Of a DNA stretch of 64,000 bases, positions 52,085 to 61,879 are shown piece after piece. The stretch's first letter is position 1; every line of letters starts with the position of its first letter. A program made the translations under genes and the position numbers. The notes below the pieces were generated by a model that made no database searches, was not told the DNA's origin, and was given only the letters and a program-made list of their open reading frames with translations. Source of the stretch: Sipunculus nudus (lineage: Eukaryota; Annelida; Sipuncula; Golfingiida; Sipunculidae); the NCBI GenBank assembly GCA_026874595.1, contig CM049320.1:3081001-3145000 (forward strand), in the 5' to 3' direction.

Positions 52085-52471
52085 TGCTAGGGAAAAGATG
52101 TGAATCTGCTGACGGTGACTTTACGTATTATAGATTTGAACATCCGGCAAACCACAATTTTTTCTGGTTCCTTTTGGCGCTGGTAAAACCACACTCGTAA
52201 AGAAAATCTAGATATAATATATTTAAAGAAACCTTTAGAAAAAATAAAACTCATGTACGAACTAGACCAAGATATCTACAATGAAATGTCCATTGATGTA
52301 ATAATTCTTGATGATTTACAAGATGAAGTCGGAAGAACAAGAACAATCCCCTGGCATATTTTTTTTATAATGAGAGGTCACAATCAAAACGTACCAGTTA
52401 TGTATTTTAACACAGAACCTGCTCCCCGAAGGCAAGCAGGCGCGCAATATTTCACTGAACACTCATTATAA
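52085..52471 (+). pseudogene. Polinton packaging-type ATPase (FtsK/HerA, A32-like), frameshifted
   Basis: A P-loop word, PFGAGKTTL, is encoded at 52,170-52,196, preceded in another frame by FEHPA (about 52,137). The frame after the P-loop stops at TAG, just after 52,205. The next piece, 52,253-52,471 (72 codons), carries a Walker-B-like VIILDDLQDE and then a RGHNQNVPVMYF segment, the expected ATPase order of nucleotide-binding strand, Walker B, then Gly/His/Asn-rich sensor region. In the family this enzyme pumps DNA into the capsid. The P-loop and Walker B lie in different frames and the gene ends early, so it is a pseudogene. Confidence 0.75.
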
Positions 52472-52525
52472 ACATTTGTTCAAAAAACCTAGCGACAACT
52501 TCCAGTACTATAACCTTGGGGTCGC

Positions 52526-52870
52526 ATGGGTCAACGTAATCTGTTTGAACAAGCTGTAAAGTCCTTATGCCCCCACAACTTCTTTACGGTTGATACGACA
52601 CAGTCCTTGAACGGTAGCTTCCGCTTTGGCATTCCAGTAGAGAAAGTGCTAAATTATTTTAATCTTGTGTCGCTAGATGGTGTAGGTGCCGAGAATATTA
52701 GCACAATGAGCAACGCACTTAGGGACGCGATTAGCCCCCACATGGCCAGACCGAAGCAAGTGTGCGTAGCGGGAAAAAACAGAAGGAAGATCAAAAACCT
52801 AGTTAAAGCTAGTGGGGCTGATTTTGTCGACTTTTTGACATGTGTAGCGACTAACAAAAAAGCGCCTTAA
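52526..52870 (+). CDS. Uncharacterised 114-aa ORF after the ATPase
   Basis: This is one of the longer uninterrupted frames in the element. The N-terminal two thirds has no recognisable motif. The C-terminal part is basic and hydrophobic (KNRRKIKNLVKASGADFVDF) and loosely resembles the small basic proteins many Polintons encode near their virion genes. The frame could be a surviving small gene or a fragment of the ATPase C-terminus that gained a Met by chance. Function unknown. Confidence 0.4.
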   Translation: MGQRNLFEQAVKSLCPHNFFTVDTTQSLNGSFRFGIPVEKVLNYFNLVSLDGVGAENISTMSNALRDAISPHMARPKQVCVAGKNRRKIKNLVKASGADFVDFLTCVATNKKAP

Positions 52871-53037
52871 TGATAGAGAGTTTAAGCCTGTGTGGCATTG
52901 AATTATAGACCTCTCCAATGGACGTCGAACAAGTAGGCGCACGATATGTGTAAGGTATGCTGCTCAAATTGTTATCTGGGTTTGTATTGAACAAAGAACC
53001 TTTCAAAGAAAATGAAAGCGTAATCCTCCCGAAATAA

Positions 53038-53493
53038 ATGTTGTCAGCTCCACAGCGTGCTGCAAAACCTGCAGGCACAACGCCCGATCCCAAACCCCCA
53101 AACGCAGGAGTTAAAGTAAAGAGGGAGAGGATAGCGCATCTGATGGGGACAACGAAAGATCCGACGAGGATCACGGACAGGAAGAACCTGATACAGACGA
53201 TTCTGGATGAGCAGTATGAAAATTATAGAGCTCAACAGAATCCTTTCAAAACAAGCGCCCAAGGGCCCTCCCCCCCCCCCCCCCCGGCACTACTACTACA
53301 GTCCCCAATAGAGGTCCTCATATCCCAGCGTCAGGGCCCATTGCTACTAGCACTCCGATTCCACGCAAAGCGACACCTGTCGGACCTCCCAGTATCACAG
53401 GACCATACTCTCCGTCAAAACTTCCTGACTCTGGAATCTCTCCAAATGAACCCAGCTTTCAAGAACATGAAAAAAATCAATCAAAAAGGCTAA
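53038..53493 (+). pseudogene. Proline-rich ORF remnant between ATPase and integrase
   Basis: The 151-codon frame is probably a patchwork. A Pro/Ser/Thr-rich reading (PSPSKLPDSG-like composition) continues in a neighbouring frame after a run of C at about 53,268-53,285, where slippage has probably shifted the frame. The low-complexity, charged-then-proline-rich composition suggests a structural or linker protein; no family is recognised. Confidence 0.4.
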
Positions 53494-53613
53494 AAACACC
53501 AAAAAACAGTTTCGCGAACAAGTAAAGCAAACGCCGTGTAAATCCAGAATGGAGTTAAAATTAGGAACAGTCCTAGCGATACAGTCTGATGTCTTTAGTT
53601 CTACCCTATAACC

Positions 53614-54681
53614 ATGCCGCCAAAGAAAGCTGCTATAAGGAAATCACATTATTTAAACGACCCGAAGTAGCATGAAAGGCAAAAACTATTGTACAGTACC
53701 GCCGACCATCCTGACACAGTTAACAGCGGGAATACCAAGTTGATTTTATCCAAGTTGGAGAAAACCTCCCCGGGTAAATCGAAACAGATACGACGAGAAA
53801 AGGCTGTACAATAGCTCAGGGCTCAAGCCTCTCCTGTGGTGTTTAAACCCGCTCCTGCCAAGCAGGGAAAATTTTAAAGAAGTAGAACAAAAGCAGACGG
53901 TGTGGACGAGCAGTGGCAGGCAGACTTAGTTGATATTTCAATGCATGATAAACATAACCAAGCCTACCGGTTTTTCCTGAACCCTTAGATATTTTCAGTG
54001 GTTACGCCTTTACGCGCCCCTTAAAACTAAGAAAGGGGAGGAAGTCGCAGCGGCATTCCTTAATATATTCCCACAAACAGGTCGCCATCCATTTCATTAT
54101 TTACAAACGGGTCAAGGGAAAGAATTTTACAACCCTCACATGATAAAACTGGCAGATGAGTTCAACTTCAAAAGGCTTTCCACCACTGAGCAAGACATCA
54201 AAGATTATATTTTTGAAAGATTAAATTATGCATTAAAAATGAGAAATCAATGGTATGTTAAAGCAAACATAACTAAGACAGTGACCAAAGTGCAGAATTT
54301 GACGGATGGGTACAACAACACATACCCCTCCACACTGGGAACCACCCCACCATCAATTCCTAAAATGACCCTGACAATGAAAATAAAATCTTCAGGAGGT
54401 TATACCCGAAACATACCCGAAACAAATGATGAAAAACAGGAAAGATTTGAACTATTTGATGGGTTGGGGACTACGTGCGCAATGCTAGAAGCAGAGCGAC
54501 CTTTGAGAAGGAAGTTAAACCTCGTTGGCAGGAAGAACTGTTCAGAATCAAGCGCAGATACATAAGGGCTCGACGCGTGGTGTATATTTTAGAAGACCTT
54601 AACGGCGAAGAGGTGTTGGACAGTGGAACTCGGATCAAAGTTCAGAAAGCCAACCGCCCGTTTTTGATTACAGAAGTCTAG
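53614..54681 (+). pseudogene. Polinton retrovirus-like integrase (DDE), broken
   Basis: The start at 53,614 opens a short basic stretch ending YLNDPK before a TAG at 53,668. The core resumes in the same frame with DEQWQADLVD (53,905-53,934), which carries the first catalytic Asp. After a frameshift the second block reads LQTGQGKEF (54,101-54,127): Gly stands where the family has the second catalytic Asp. The frame 54,140-54,565 holds the third block, YIFERLNYALK, with its catalytic Glu retained at 54,215, and a YNNTYPSTLG word typical of these integrases. A last shift puts the C-terminal basic, SH3-like end (WQEELFRIKRR, ILEDLNGEEV) in 54,475-54,681. This type of enzyme inserts the element into host DNA; the lost Asp plus frameshifts make it inactive. 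Confidence 0.85.
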
Positions 54682-54699
54682 GAAAAAAGACAAAAGAGA

Positions 54700-55560
54700 A
54701 AAAATGAACGTAAATGAAGGAACTTCCTCCATGGGCTGCCTTCAATCCATATTTCTGTTATATCAGACAGTGTAATATGTGCTGGAAAGGTCACCATTAT
54801 GTGACAGACACAACATTGAAATGTTATATCCAGCAAAGAAAAAACTATAGGAAAACAGACTGGAGAGCTACATTTTGAACTCAGTGACTCGAAAGGTGAC
54901 CTCATTAAAATAGCTTCCGGCTCAGCCACAACCTTGTTGGTTTTGCGCCTGGTAGGTTAAGTACAAAATGTGATCAGACCAAACGGAGCAAGTTGAGTGT
55001 GCAGTTTGAACAATTGACGAAAGGTGGAGCAGAAGTTCCAATCGATACCGCTATTGAAAAAAGCGGGAGAAAGTAAAGTTAAAAAAAGAAACAAGCCAGT
55101 TCTAAAGGCGACGCCGAAGAGGATAAAAATGACACCCACTGCGACATTCTTTTCCACAACATACCAGAACATTTCGGAACCTGTGAAAATTGTCTAAAAA
55201 ACAGTTAGGAAACGTGCTAAGCCTCACCGTCTTTCGCGACCCGTTGCGGGATTTTGTAGATAGAGTGGAGAAAGAAAAGGCTAACGATTCGCGTGACATG
55301 ACATTAGACTATCTGTCCTCCGGGAACATAGTCACGCGTGAATCCAGCGTGAAAGGCTCAGCCAGCAAGTTGGCCACGGCCCCGAACAGGTTCCCTTGGG
55401 ACTGGGAGCTGCTAGCCAACATTCATTCAAACTTCTGGGAACATTTAGACTATGCACCGGACGGAATCCTAATGGAAACACTGGTTTATGACTTTTTTTA
55501 TGGTGAAGAAACTATTCCAGACCTAGCGGAAAATCAACACCATTGCCGTTGAAGGGACCT
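54700..55560 (+). pseudogene. Unassigned late-region remnants
   Basis: Short plus-strand pieces include a HFELSDSKGD-like stretch near 54,880, a lysine-rich linker near 55,060-55,110 and a 120-codon frame at 55,190-55,552 rich in charged and aromatic residues. I recognise no family. The position between integrase and capsid fits virion proteins, and the first piece faintly resembles the end of a Polinton structural protein. Frames are broken every 100-250 bp. Confidence 0.4.
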
Positions 55561-55599
55561 GATATAAATATAAACCTTTCGTGAACAGTTTCATCTTTT

Positions 55600-56090
55600 G
55601 TTCAAAGTGTGTGTCAACGTATGTTCTTTGTGTTTTTTTTTCGGAATTCTTCATTTTAAGATGATGCTCGGAATAGGACAGGCATTCGGAATGAGAAGTC
55701 ACGGAAGCCACTTTATGACTTTACAGGTTACGATAGCGAACTGGTGGAAAAGGCTAACGCTTTTGCTGGGGGAACACAATAGTCTATCAAACAAACAGTT
55801 ACAATCAGGAAGCCATGCAAGCCTCCGGCAATCTACAGACAGCTGAAATGCTTAGAACTGTAGGCAAAGCTAATGAACAAAGTGACCTGGCCACATCCCT
55901 GAGCGGGAAGGTTTTACCTCAACGGCTAAGGCAATGGAAAACCAGCAACCGGACACCGCCAACCCCTCAAAACCGGTGTGGCTGCGCCAATGCCTTCAGG
56001 TGTACCCCAGGAAAAAAAACAAGTGCAAAGAGGAAGCATCAGAGGAAAAACAAAATTATATATATTGAAACAAATCATGTGTAAAAAAAG
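55600..56090 (+). pseudogene. Unassigned Polinton-region protein remnant
   Basis: Pieces in at least three plus frames appear to belong to one protein: MLGIGQAFGMRSHGSHF (from 55,661), a YDSELVEKANAFAGGTQ piece (about 55,727), and MQASGNLQTAEMLRTVGKA continuing in the 55,815 frame. The polar, alanine-rich and probably helical composition suggests a virion or scaffold component, but I do not recognise a named family. Confidence 0.4.
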
Positions 56091-56099
56091 CTTTTGATA

Positions 56100-56540
56100 A
56101 TTCAGAGATAACGCGCAGGAGCAGAGTACTTGTAAAAAGAAGGAGAAGACGAGATGGAAGTTATCCACCCCGTAACCTAGCATCAGTTTTTGCAGGAAAA
56201 CTTTCGCTAGCTGACACCATTGCAGGGAAAAGGCGTGGGAAAAGTGGGTGGGGGGGGGGAGACCCGGAGGATTCCTGGGAGCTATCATGAAAGGAATCGC
56301 TTTCAAGGAAAAAGAGGGAAAGGCAGGAGATCTGTGTGCGCCCTGACGGATGTTAGAAAAATTGCAAGGGCGCACCCTAAGAAATTGTTATCAAAGAAAA
56401 ATGAAGGGAATGAAGGAGAGGCGGTTCTGTCACTGCTCTGGCACCTTTAGGTAAAAGCGTGTTAACGAGAGCAGGACCTGCCCTTGCTGTGTTGTAGGTA
56501 AAATAACCGGAAAGAAAAATAAAGAAAAAACAGAGTAAAC
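56100..56540 (+). other. Basic, G-rich decayed stretch
   Basis: It contains arginine/lysine-rich short frames and a run of G near 56,250-56,259. Segments such as LASVFAGKLSLADTIAGKRRG hint at a small basic virion protein, but no frame stays open beyond about 75 codons. Confidence 0.35.
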
Positions 56541-56555
56541 TCCGAGCCTTCAGGT

Positions 56556-56695
56556 GAACGTCCCATCCTTTCCTATGTACCCTCCTCCCTTGTACCCACC
56601 AATGTACCCTCACATGCAAAATATTGTACCAATAGTTGGCGATTATGTTCCACCGACGGCCGTACCAGCTGTTCAAGCGTACTGTTTCTTTATCA
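56556..56695 (+). pseudogene. Pro/Tyr-rich peptide remnant with a PPxY motif
   Basis: A plus frame reads MYPPPLYPPMYPHMQ and then a Val/Pro-rich tail. The four codons at 56,584-56,595 spell PPLY, a PPxY WW-domain ligand. In several non-enveloped and enveloped animal viruses such motifs recruit Nedd4-type ligases; whether it had that role here is inference. No start codon or full-length frame supports an intact gene. Confidence 0.4.
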
Positions 56696-56886
56696 TGAAA
56701 ACGCAATGGCACGTAAAAGGATAGGAAAAGGAGGAGACATATCAAAAGACGCGGAAGAGGGTTTTTAACTCACGCGATATTAGGGACACTTTCTACGATC
56801 GCACTTTTTAAGATTCATGATGCGTTGAATAAATAAAAATGATCATGTTCTGCCTGAAAATAGTATAAGTATTTTTTTCTGACACG

Positions 56887-57075
56887 ATGGGTAGAAGGAG
56901 GTGTAGGCGTAAAAGACGCAGGAGAGGTCATGTACTCAAAGGTAGGAGGTGGTTCTTTACCCTTCCTCCCGTTGTTCGGTGGTCTGTTAGGCGGAACCGT
57001 TCTGCGTTCACAATTGCACAAACGATGAAAAGGAAAAGGAGAAGGATTTCTGGTTTCTGGTTTGGCAAAAGCTAA
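56887..57075 (+). pseudogene. Small very basic ORF next to a Gly/Leu-rich hydrophobic segment
   Basis: The 62-codon frame opens with MGRRRCRRKRRRRGHVLKG. In another frame, from about 56,946, the same DNA encodes a Gly/Leu-rich hydrophobic stretch (LPFLPLLFGGLLGG) that ends in a stop near 57,028. An arginine-rich head and a Gly/Leu-rich membrane-like tail are typical of small Polinton/adenovirus-like core or membrane-active proteins, suggesting one frameshifted gene. Assignment is by composition only. Confidence 0.45.
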
Positions 57076-57079
57076 ATAC

Positions 57080-57372
57080 ACGGACTATGCTTAATTCAGG
57101 ACGGTGAATATGAGGTACCGCCCCTCACCCACCTTCCTCGAAAAAAATTGTCGAAGCCGGGAAAGCTCGCAAGAGAAATTGGGGAGGGGCGTGAAACTAT
57201 GAAACCAACAGAGGGAAATGTTTTATTGGTACACTTATCCCTATGATTACAGGTGTTTCAGCTTATAAGGCAGTAGCCGTGGGCCTCGGCTACGGACCTT
57301 TTAAACTAAAAGAATAAGAAAAGTGATACCAAATCTGTTAAAAGCTGAAACCGTGATAGATTTGAGATAAAA
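57080..57372 (+). other. Spacer before the capsid pseudogene
   Basis: I see no coding signal. A few A/G-rich stretches precede the ATG at 57,373, but no promoter element is convincing. Confidence 0.4.
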
Positions 57373-58868
57373 ATGCCACCTAACTTTAACCCATTCCCAC
57401 CTCCTCAGAAAGTTCAACCTCCAAACTCTGAATTTGGGGGTAGTGTGCAGAGGGTTTTAAATCATAAACTGCGCATGCAGGAAGAAAGAGTACAGGAATA
57501 AGTCACCAATGAACGGTCGCTCAGGTTCACACCAATTTGGGATGATCTGATATCTCAAATTACTGTCAAATTTCCCAACCAGATGAACAATGCATACATG
57601 GTACTTAATAAGACGCGTCTGTACTTGGAACTAAAAGCTTTACACTCGGACGGGACTGCGTTTGACAGGACTACTACCGCTTTGACAGTTGGGGACACCT
57701 CAGATGCGGCACAACATCCCATGAAAAAAAAAGTTCAATGGTTCGGTCTAGTAACCAAGATTTTTTACAGTCTCTTCAGGGACGGCTAACTATTAAGATA
57801 TTGTCAACCAGGACAAGACATACCACTACAACGCTTACTTTCAGAAGCTGTTGTTGCGTGACAGGAATGCCATCGAAATAGACGGTCCCTTGTTCGTTTA
57901 CACGAAAGACACGAGTCGCACAGAGGAGAATGATAATGTCGGACCAAAAAAGATTGATACGGTGGGACCAACTCATCAAAAAGAGATAAATACTAAGAAT
58001 TATGTTCCCGAATTTAATTAAAGGCCCCGCTGGTTTTACGCAAATCCTGGAACCATGACGGGAGGTCATGCTGGTGGAAATGTGGCCGACACAGCAGACG
58101 ATATAGCAGCAGCTAATACCGGTAATCCTACCGATGCTAGGAAGCTTATACTGTGGGATACACTACGGTTGGCTATTTTTACCATGGACAAATGCCTACC
58201 ATACGGTGTCAATTTACATGTTACGTATGAAAGGATTGATGCTAACTTTTATGCCATTAGCACAGCAGACCCGAATGTCCGGGTGGTGTTCGAAACATTA
58301 TCAAAAAGGCTCGGATGGAGTTTTTTACGCAGTCCTGAACAGCGTTTTCTTTCTTGTTATTGAAAGGGTGGCGGCGACTTCAAGCAGCAACCGTATCTTT
58401 TCCATAACCAGGATGCGCACCCTGCAGCAACAATTCCCCCTCGGTACTGTGGAGAAGGATATTACCAGTTTTTACAACACAGGATACCTTCCAAAGCAAC
58501 TGTTTGGAGCTTTCGTGTCTTGCAAGGCCAGGGCCGGAGACCACACAGAGAATCCTTTCAATTTCCGGCAATACAACCTCCTTTTTATTCAATGTCAAAA
58601 GAATTTCAAGAACTACCCCCATTTCAAGTTTGAGCCTGATTTTACGGTCAAGAAACTCTATGTGAGAACTTTTCGAGACTTTTTGGAAACTGCTTGAATG
58701 CTGGACTCGAACCTTACAGATCAGTTCAACATGGGGGAGTACATTGGCGGTTTTACACTTTTTAGATTGGACATGGTGGGACATTCCACCGTAGCTGAAG
58801 CAGAAAACTTACAGCACATCAAACAGTACGGGGAACTCATCATGCGCATCACGTTCAATTCCGGTTAA
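57373..58868 (+). pseudogene. Polinton capsid-family protein (F54H12.2-like), lightly broken
   Basis: The start at 57,373 opens a proline-rich N-terminus. One in-frame TAA (57,499) interrupts it, and the frame continues to 57,789 with NKTRLYLELKALHSDGTAF, a conserved early strand region. A middle piece (from 57,804) reads YHYNAYFQKLLLRDRNAIE. The next frame, 58,055-58,363, holds DARKLILWDTLRLAIF and LPYGVNLHVTYE. The last frame runs from about 58,310 through ENPFNFRQYNLLFI and YVRTFRDFLETA, then reads past one TGA (58,695) through YIGGFTLFRLDM to a TAA at 58,866. The NPFNF..YN and GYTLF-like words and the total of about 500 codons fit the Polinton/adintovirus capsid-related family often annotated F54H12.2-like. 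Major versus minor capsid cannot be decided from sequence alone. Confidence 0.75.
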
Positions 58869-58929
58869 AAGGAGTGCATTGCATGATGTTGGCTAAATAC
58901 GAAGATAAAATTATGATGCAGTCAGGTGA

Positions 58930-59126
58930 TTATTTTAAGGCAGGTAGTGATACACGTAGATCGTAATTATTCAGACACAGTAAAACATGCAAAGGTAGTT
59001 ATTATTGGTGGAAATTCATACCGGGAGGATACTGGTAGGTGACTTAGATCCTTAAGAATAGACAGGAATACATTAAAATATGACAGGCAGCCAAGTAGTA
59101 TTCACAGGTAGTGACATAAGCAAGTA
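58930..59126. repeat. Minisatellite remnants to the right of the Polinton
   Basis: AAGGCAGGTAGTGATACACG (from about 58,936), AAAGGTAGTTATTATTGG (about 58,991) and CAGGTAGTGACATAAGC (about 59,104) are diverged units of the same minisatellite. They show that the satellite locus once extended across this point, so the 45.3-58.9 kb segment is an insertion in it or was captured by it. Confidence 0.75.
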
Positions 59127-59700
59127 ATTATGTCTCCCAACCCCCTCCCCGCCAGAGGAGACATATTGATTTCAGCGCTATTGTCTCTCGTCGTCTGTAG
59201 GATATCTAGTGAACGCGATAACTTAGGAGGCATGCATATTTTCCTCCGAAATTTGGCACACTTATGGTTCTCAGCAAAATCTCTGAGGAATTTGTAACCC
59301 GCTGACCTTGACCTTCATCTTCAAGGTCATACCGCCAAAATGTAAAATGTTTGTGAAGCCCATAACTTTTGATGTTTTTCACAATTTGTCTTCAAATGTG
59401 TAAAACAATTGTTCCTAAATGGCGAATTAGAGTTATTATCTTGTGAACGCGACAACTGTTGAAGGGCTGGATATTTTCCTCCCAAATTTGAAACGTTAAT
59501 TGTTCCCACAACAATCTTGGATGAGTGTGAAATTCGATTACCTAGACTTTCATCTTCAAGGTCAAATCTGCCGAAATGAAAAATTTTGTGAAGAACATAA
59601 CTCATGAAGTATTTCAAATTTTGACAAATTTTGAACATCAATTATCCCTATAAAGTTTTCGAAGGGGCTCGAAACCCGATGACCTTATGGTGATGACTCA
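59127..59700. repeat. ATGTCTCC-type interspersed repeat with two tandem core units
   Basis: It starts with an inverted pair, ATGTCTCC and GGAGACAT (59,127-59,167), then two imperfect units of about 240 bp. Both carry GTGAACGCGA, ATATTTTCCTCC, CTTCATCTTCAAGGTCA and GTGAAGnnCATAACT landmarks. A 5' hairpin plus tandem core resembles the Helentron-like elements elsewhere here, but no matching 3' end was found. Confidence 0.7.
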
Positions 59701-60284
59701 GCAGAATGGGAAATAAGTGATAGCGTTCGTATATCCTGTATGTATATTCATAGGTGTTGTAATTCTCACAATAACCCCCCCCCCCCATACACACACATAC
59801 TTCCATTTAATCCTTGTACCTGTGCACTAAACATATTAGTTTAAATGCAAATGTGTCATTTATTTAAATAAAAATGTTTAAGAAAAAAAATAAGACCAAA
59901 TTAAAACATGTTAGCTCTGTCTGTCCATCATTTTTCTGTTTATCATTAAATAAGTATATATTTTTTTCCTATAAGCATTGTGGAAATGACGTTCATATGC
60001 TATATGTATATGGGCTTAAGCTATTGGTCTGAAATTTTAAAGCTGATTATATGATCAGATGTGTTCATTATTTTCCTGCCTAGCAGAACGGGAGATATAT
60101 TGAGAAGCTTTGTTTGTCTACCTGTCAGTTCATTATTTCCAAGTATTCACTGCTGAAATCCTGAATCCTTCAAATCTTGTATGTTTATCCACAGATGTAA
60201 ACTCCCACTATCACCCCCACCTTCAATTCCAGCTGAGCACCTTGACGCATGTGCCCTTCTTTAGAAAGCCATGTGCTGACTATA
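59701..60284. other. AT-rich spacer, no gene seen
   Basis: It contains a run of C (about 59,775-59,786) and AT-rich DNA. Short frames show no family resemblance. The end may hold a degraded upstream part of the DIRS element that follows. Confidence 0.5.
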
Positions 60285-61460
60285 GGAAAAATCAGAACAT
60301 AGCTTATTTGGAGTTTCCCCAGTGTCATCACTGTTAAAATGTTGGATTAACAGTGGAGAAACCACCGTCTTCTTTAGAGACTAGTTCTAGCCCGTCTCAA
60401 CTTTAAATTTATTTTCCGTGCTTCTCACGTTCCTGGACTCCAAAATACTGAAGCAGATCGTCTCTCTCGTTTTAAGGTGCCCGTAGCCAAACAAGCAGCG
60501 CCACACCCAGAGGCCACACCAACAACAATCCCCAGTCACCTCCTACCGACACACTAGCCACACAAGTGTCTTCTTTACTAACCACTATTTTGGCTACAAG
60601 TACTTGGAGTCCATACGGCAAAGCCCTGTAGTGCTTCCATGGCTTTTGTCAGTAATAAAACGCCTCTATACTACCATGCAACCTTAACACGCTAGTCAGT
60701 TCTATTTAGCACAACTTTAGAGGCCTCTCCAATAACTCCATTTCAGCGCAAATGTCTGCCATAAATTGTGGACAGAGAATCTCAGGCTTGCAAGCCTCAA
60801 ATGACTCATTTATTATAAAAAATGCCTGTGGGTCAGCAAAAGGGAGATAAGCGGCGGGACAATCGGCTCCCAATTACCTAGCTCCACAGACTTGCTTCAC
60901 AGGGTGGTTTTGTCCACATATTCTCTGAGTAGTACTTGTGAAAAATGTTACAGGTCATGTTATTTCTGGCACTTAATTGCTGTTTGCGAGTTGGAGAAAT
61001 TACATCCTCAGGAAATGTTACAGGTATAATTGCCATTCCAAGTCCTGAAAGTACGAATAATTATCAAATCACACTCTCCAGATTAAACATGCACCACTTG
61101 ACCATTCAGCTGTACAAATCCAACAGCCATCCATTGGACATTTTTGCCATGTTACAGCATTTTTCTCTTTCCTTGCCCCCGGACCAAAATGTCATTACCT
61201 TTTTTTCATGCTGCAAGACCCCTGTCTCTCATCCTTTCCTGAATTATTGTATGGATAAGATTCTTCTGTCCATTGCATGTCAGTCCTCCCATATAAATTA
61301 CCATAGCATCCGAATAGGCAAAGCTTCTTATGCAGCCTCTATGGGTATTTCCGGTGACATTTTTATGCGCTTTGGGAAGTGGAAGTGACGGGTGTTCCTT
61401 AAATATATCCGTCTCGCCTTACTCCAGGGTAATATGTCATTCCAATACCAAGGATTCTGA
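60285..61460 (+). pseudogene. DIRS-type retroelement fragment: RNase H tail plus tyrosine recombinase
   Basis: The left part shows RNase H-like pieces: NIAYLEF (about 60,294) and, at 60,423-60,485, SHVPGLQNTEADRLSRF, the usual end of DIRS/LTR-type reverse transcriptase-RNase H. About 100 bp later a core-binding piece (LLTTILATSTWSPYGKAL, about 60,575) begins a tyrosine recombinase. Its catalytic part is 60,945-61,388 with LALNCCLRVGEIT (first Arg region) and HSIRIGKASYAAS (H-x-x-R). A single in-frame TGA at 61,386 separates this from FLKYIRLALLQ, which carries the likely nucleophilic Tyr at 61,404; the frame ends at 61,458. RNase H joined directly to a tyrosine recombinase distinguishes DIRS from LTR elements and Cryptons. 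Upstream RT and terminal repeats are missing or decayed, and frameshifts occur between 60,500 and 60,945. Confidence 0.8.
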
Positions 61461-61759
61461 ACGTCACTGTTCCGTACACGTAAGCCACCCATTCCCCAAC
61501 ATGTCCCGGTAAGGAGGATTCAAAGGTGAATTGATCTCATCTGTAAAGCTCCAATTATCCTGCTAAAAATGTCTGAAAATTACCAATCCCCAACAAGTCA
61601 TACACCACCTTGATTCCCATTACTGAAAGGATTCAGAACGTTTCTGGTCCTTTCCCAGATATCCCCATTCCCACAGCCAATTCCATTAAATGGTACCGGG
61701 ACAAGTCGTTAAAAATAAGCCATATCAATGTTTCAGGACTTGACTGGTCCTGAAATGAA
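61461..61759. other. Spacer, no feature recognised
   Basis: No open frame or repeat is recognised. It may be 3' non-coding DNA of the DIRS fragment. Confidence 0.4.
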
Positions 61760-61879
61760 CTAGCGGAGCATCCCGTCGCACGGGGCATAATTAGAATTCG
61801 ATGTATTACACAATGTGAAAATGAGGAGTGCAGCTCTCTAGCATTGGCTCCTGTGACCACAAACATCTTCATCAATCGG

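Larger units (their letters stand above)
47623..58868 (+). mobile_element. Decayed Polinton/Maverick (adintovirus-like) element, coding region
   Basis: On one strand and in order lie remnants of a protein-primed-type family-B DNA polymerase, a packaging-type P-loop ATPase, a proline-rich ORF, a retrovirus-like DDE integrase and a capsid-family protein. This gene set defines Polintons and adintoviruses. All recognisable genes carry stops and frameshifts. I did not find the adenain-type protease, and no long terminal inverted repeats or six-base target duplication were recognised. Minisatellite remnants lie within about 60 bp of the capsid stop, so the right end is probably truncated. The polarity is consistent with one insertion that then decayed. 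Confidence 0.85.

Noticed and set aside
60945-61388. Intact host or Crypton-type recombinase gene
   Set aside because: The frame stops before the catalytic Tyr, lacks a complete core-binding domain in frame, and is preceded by an RNase H tail typical of DIRS elements.
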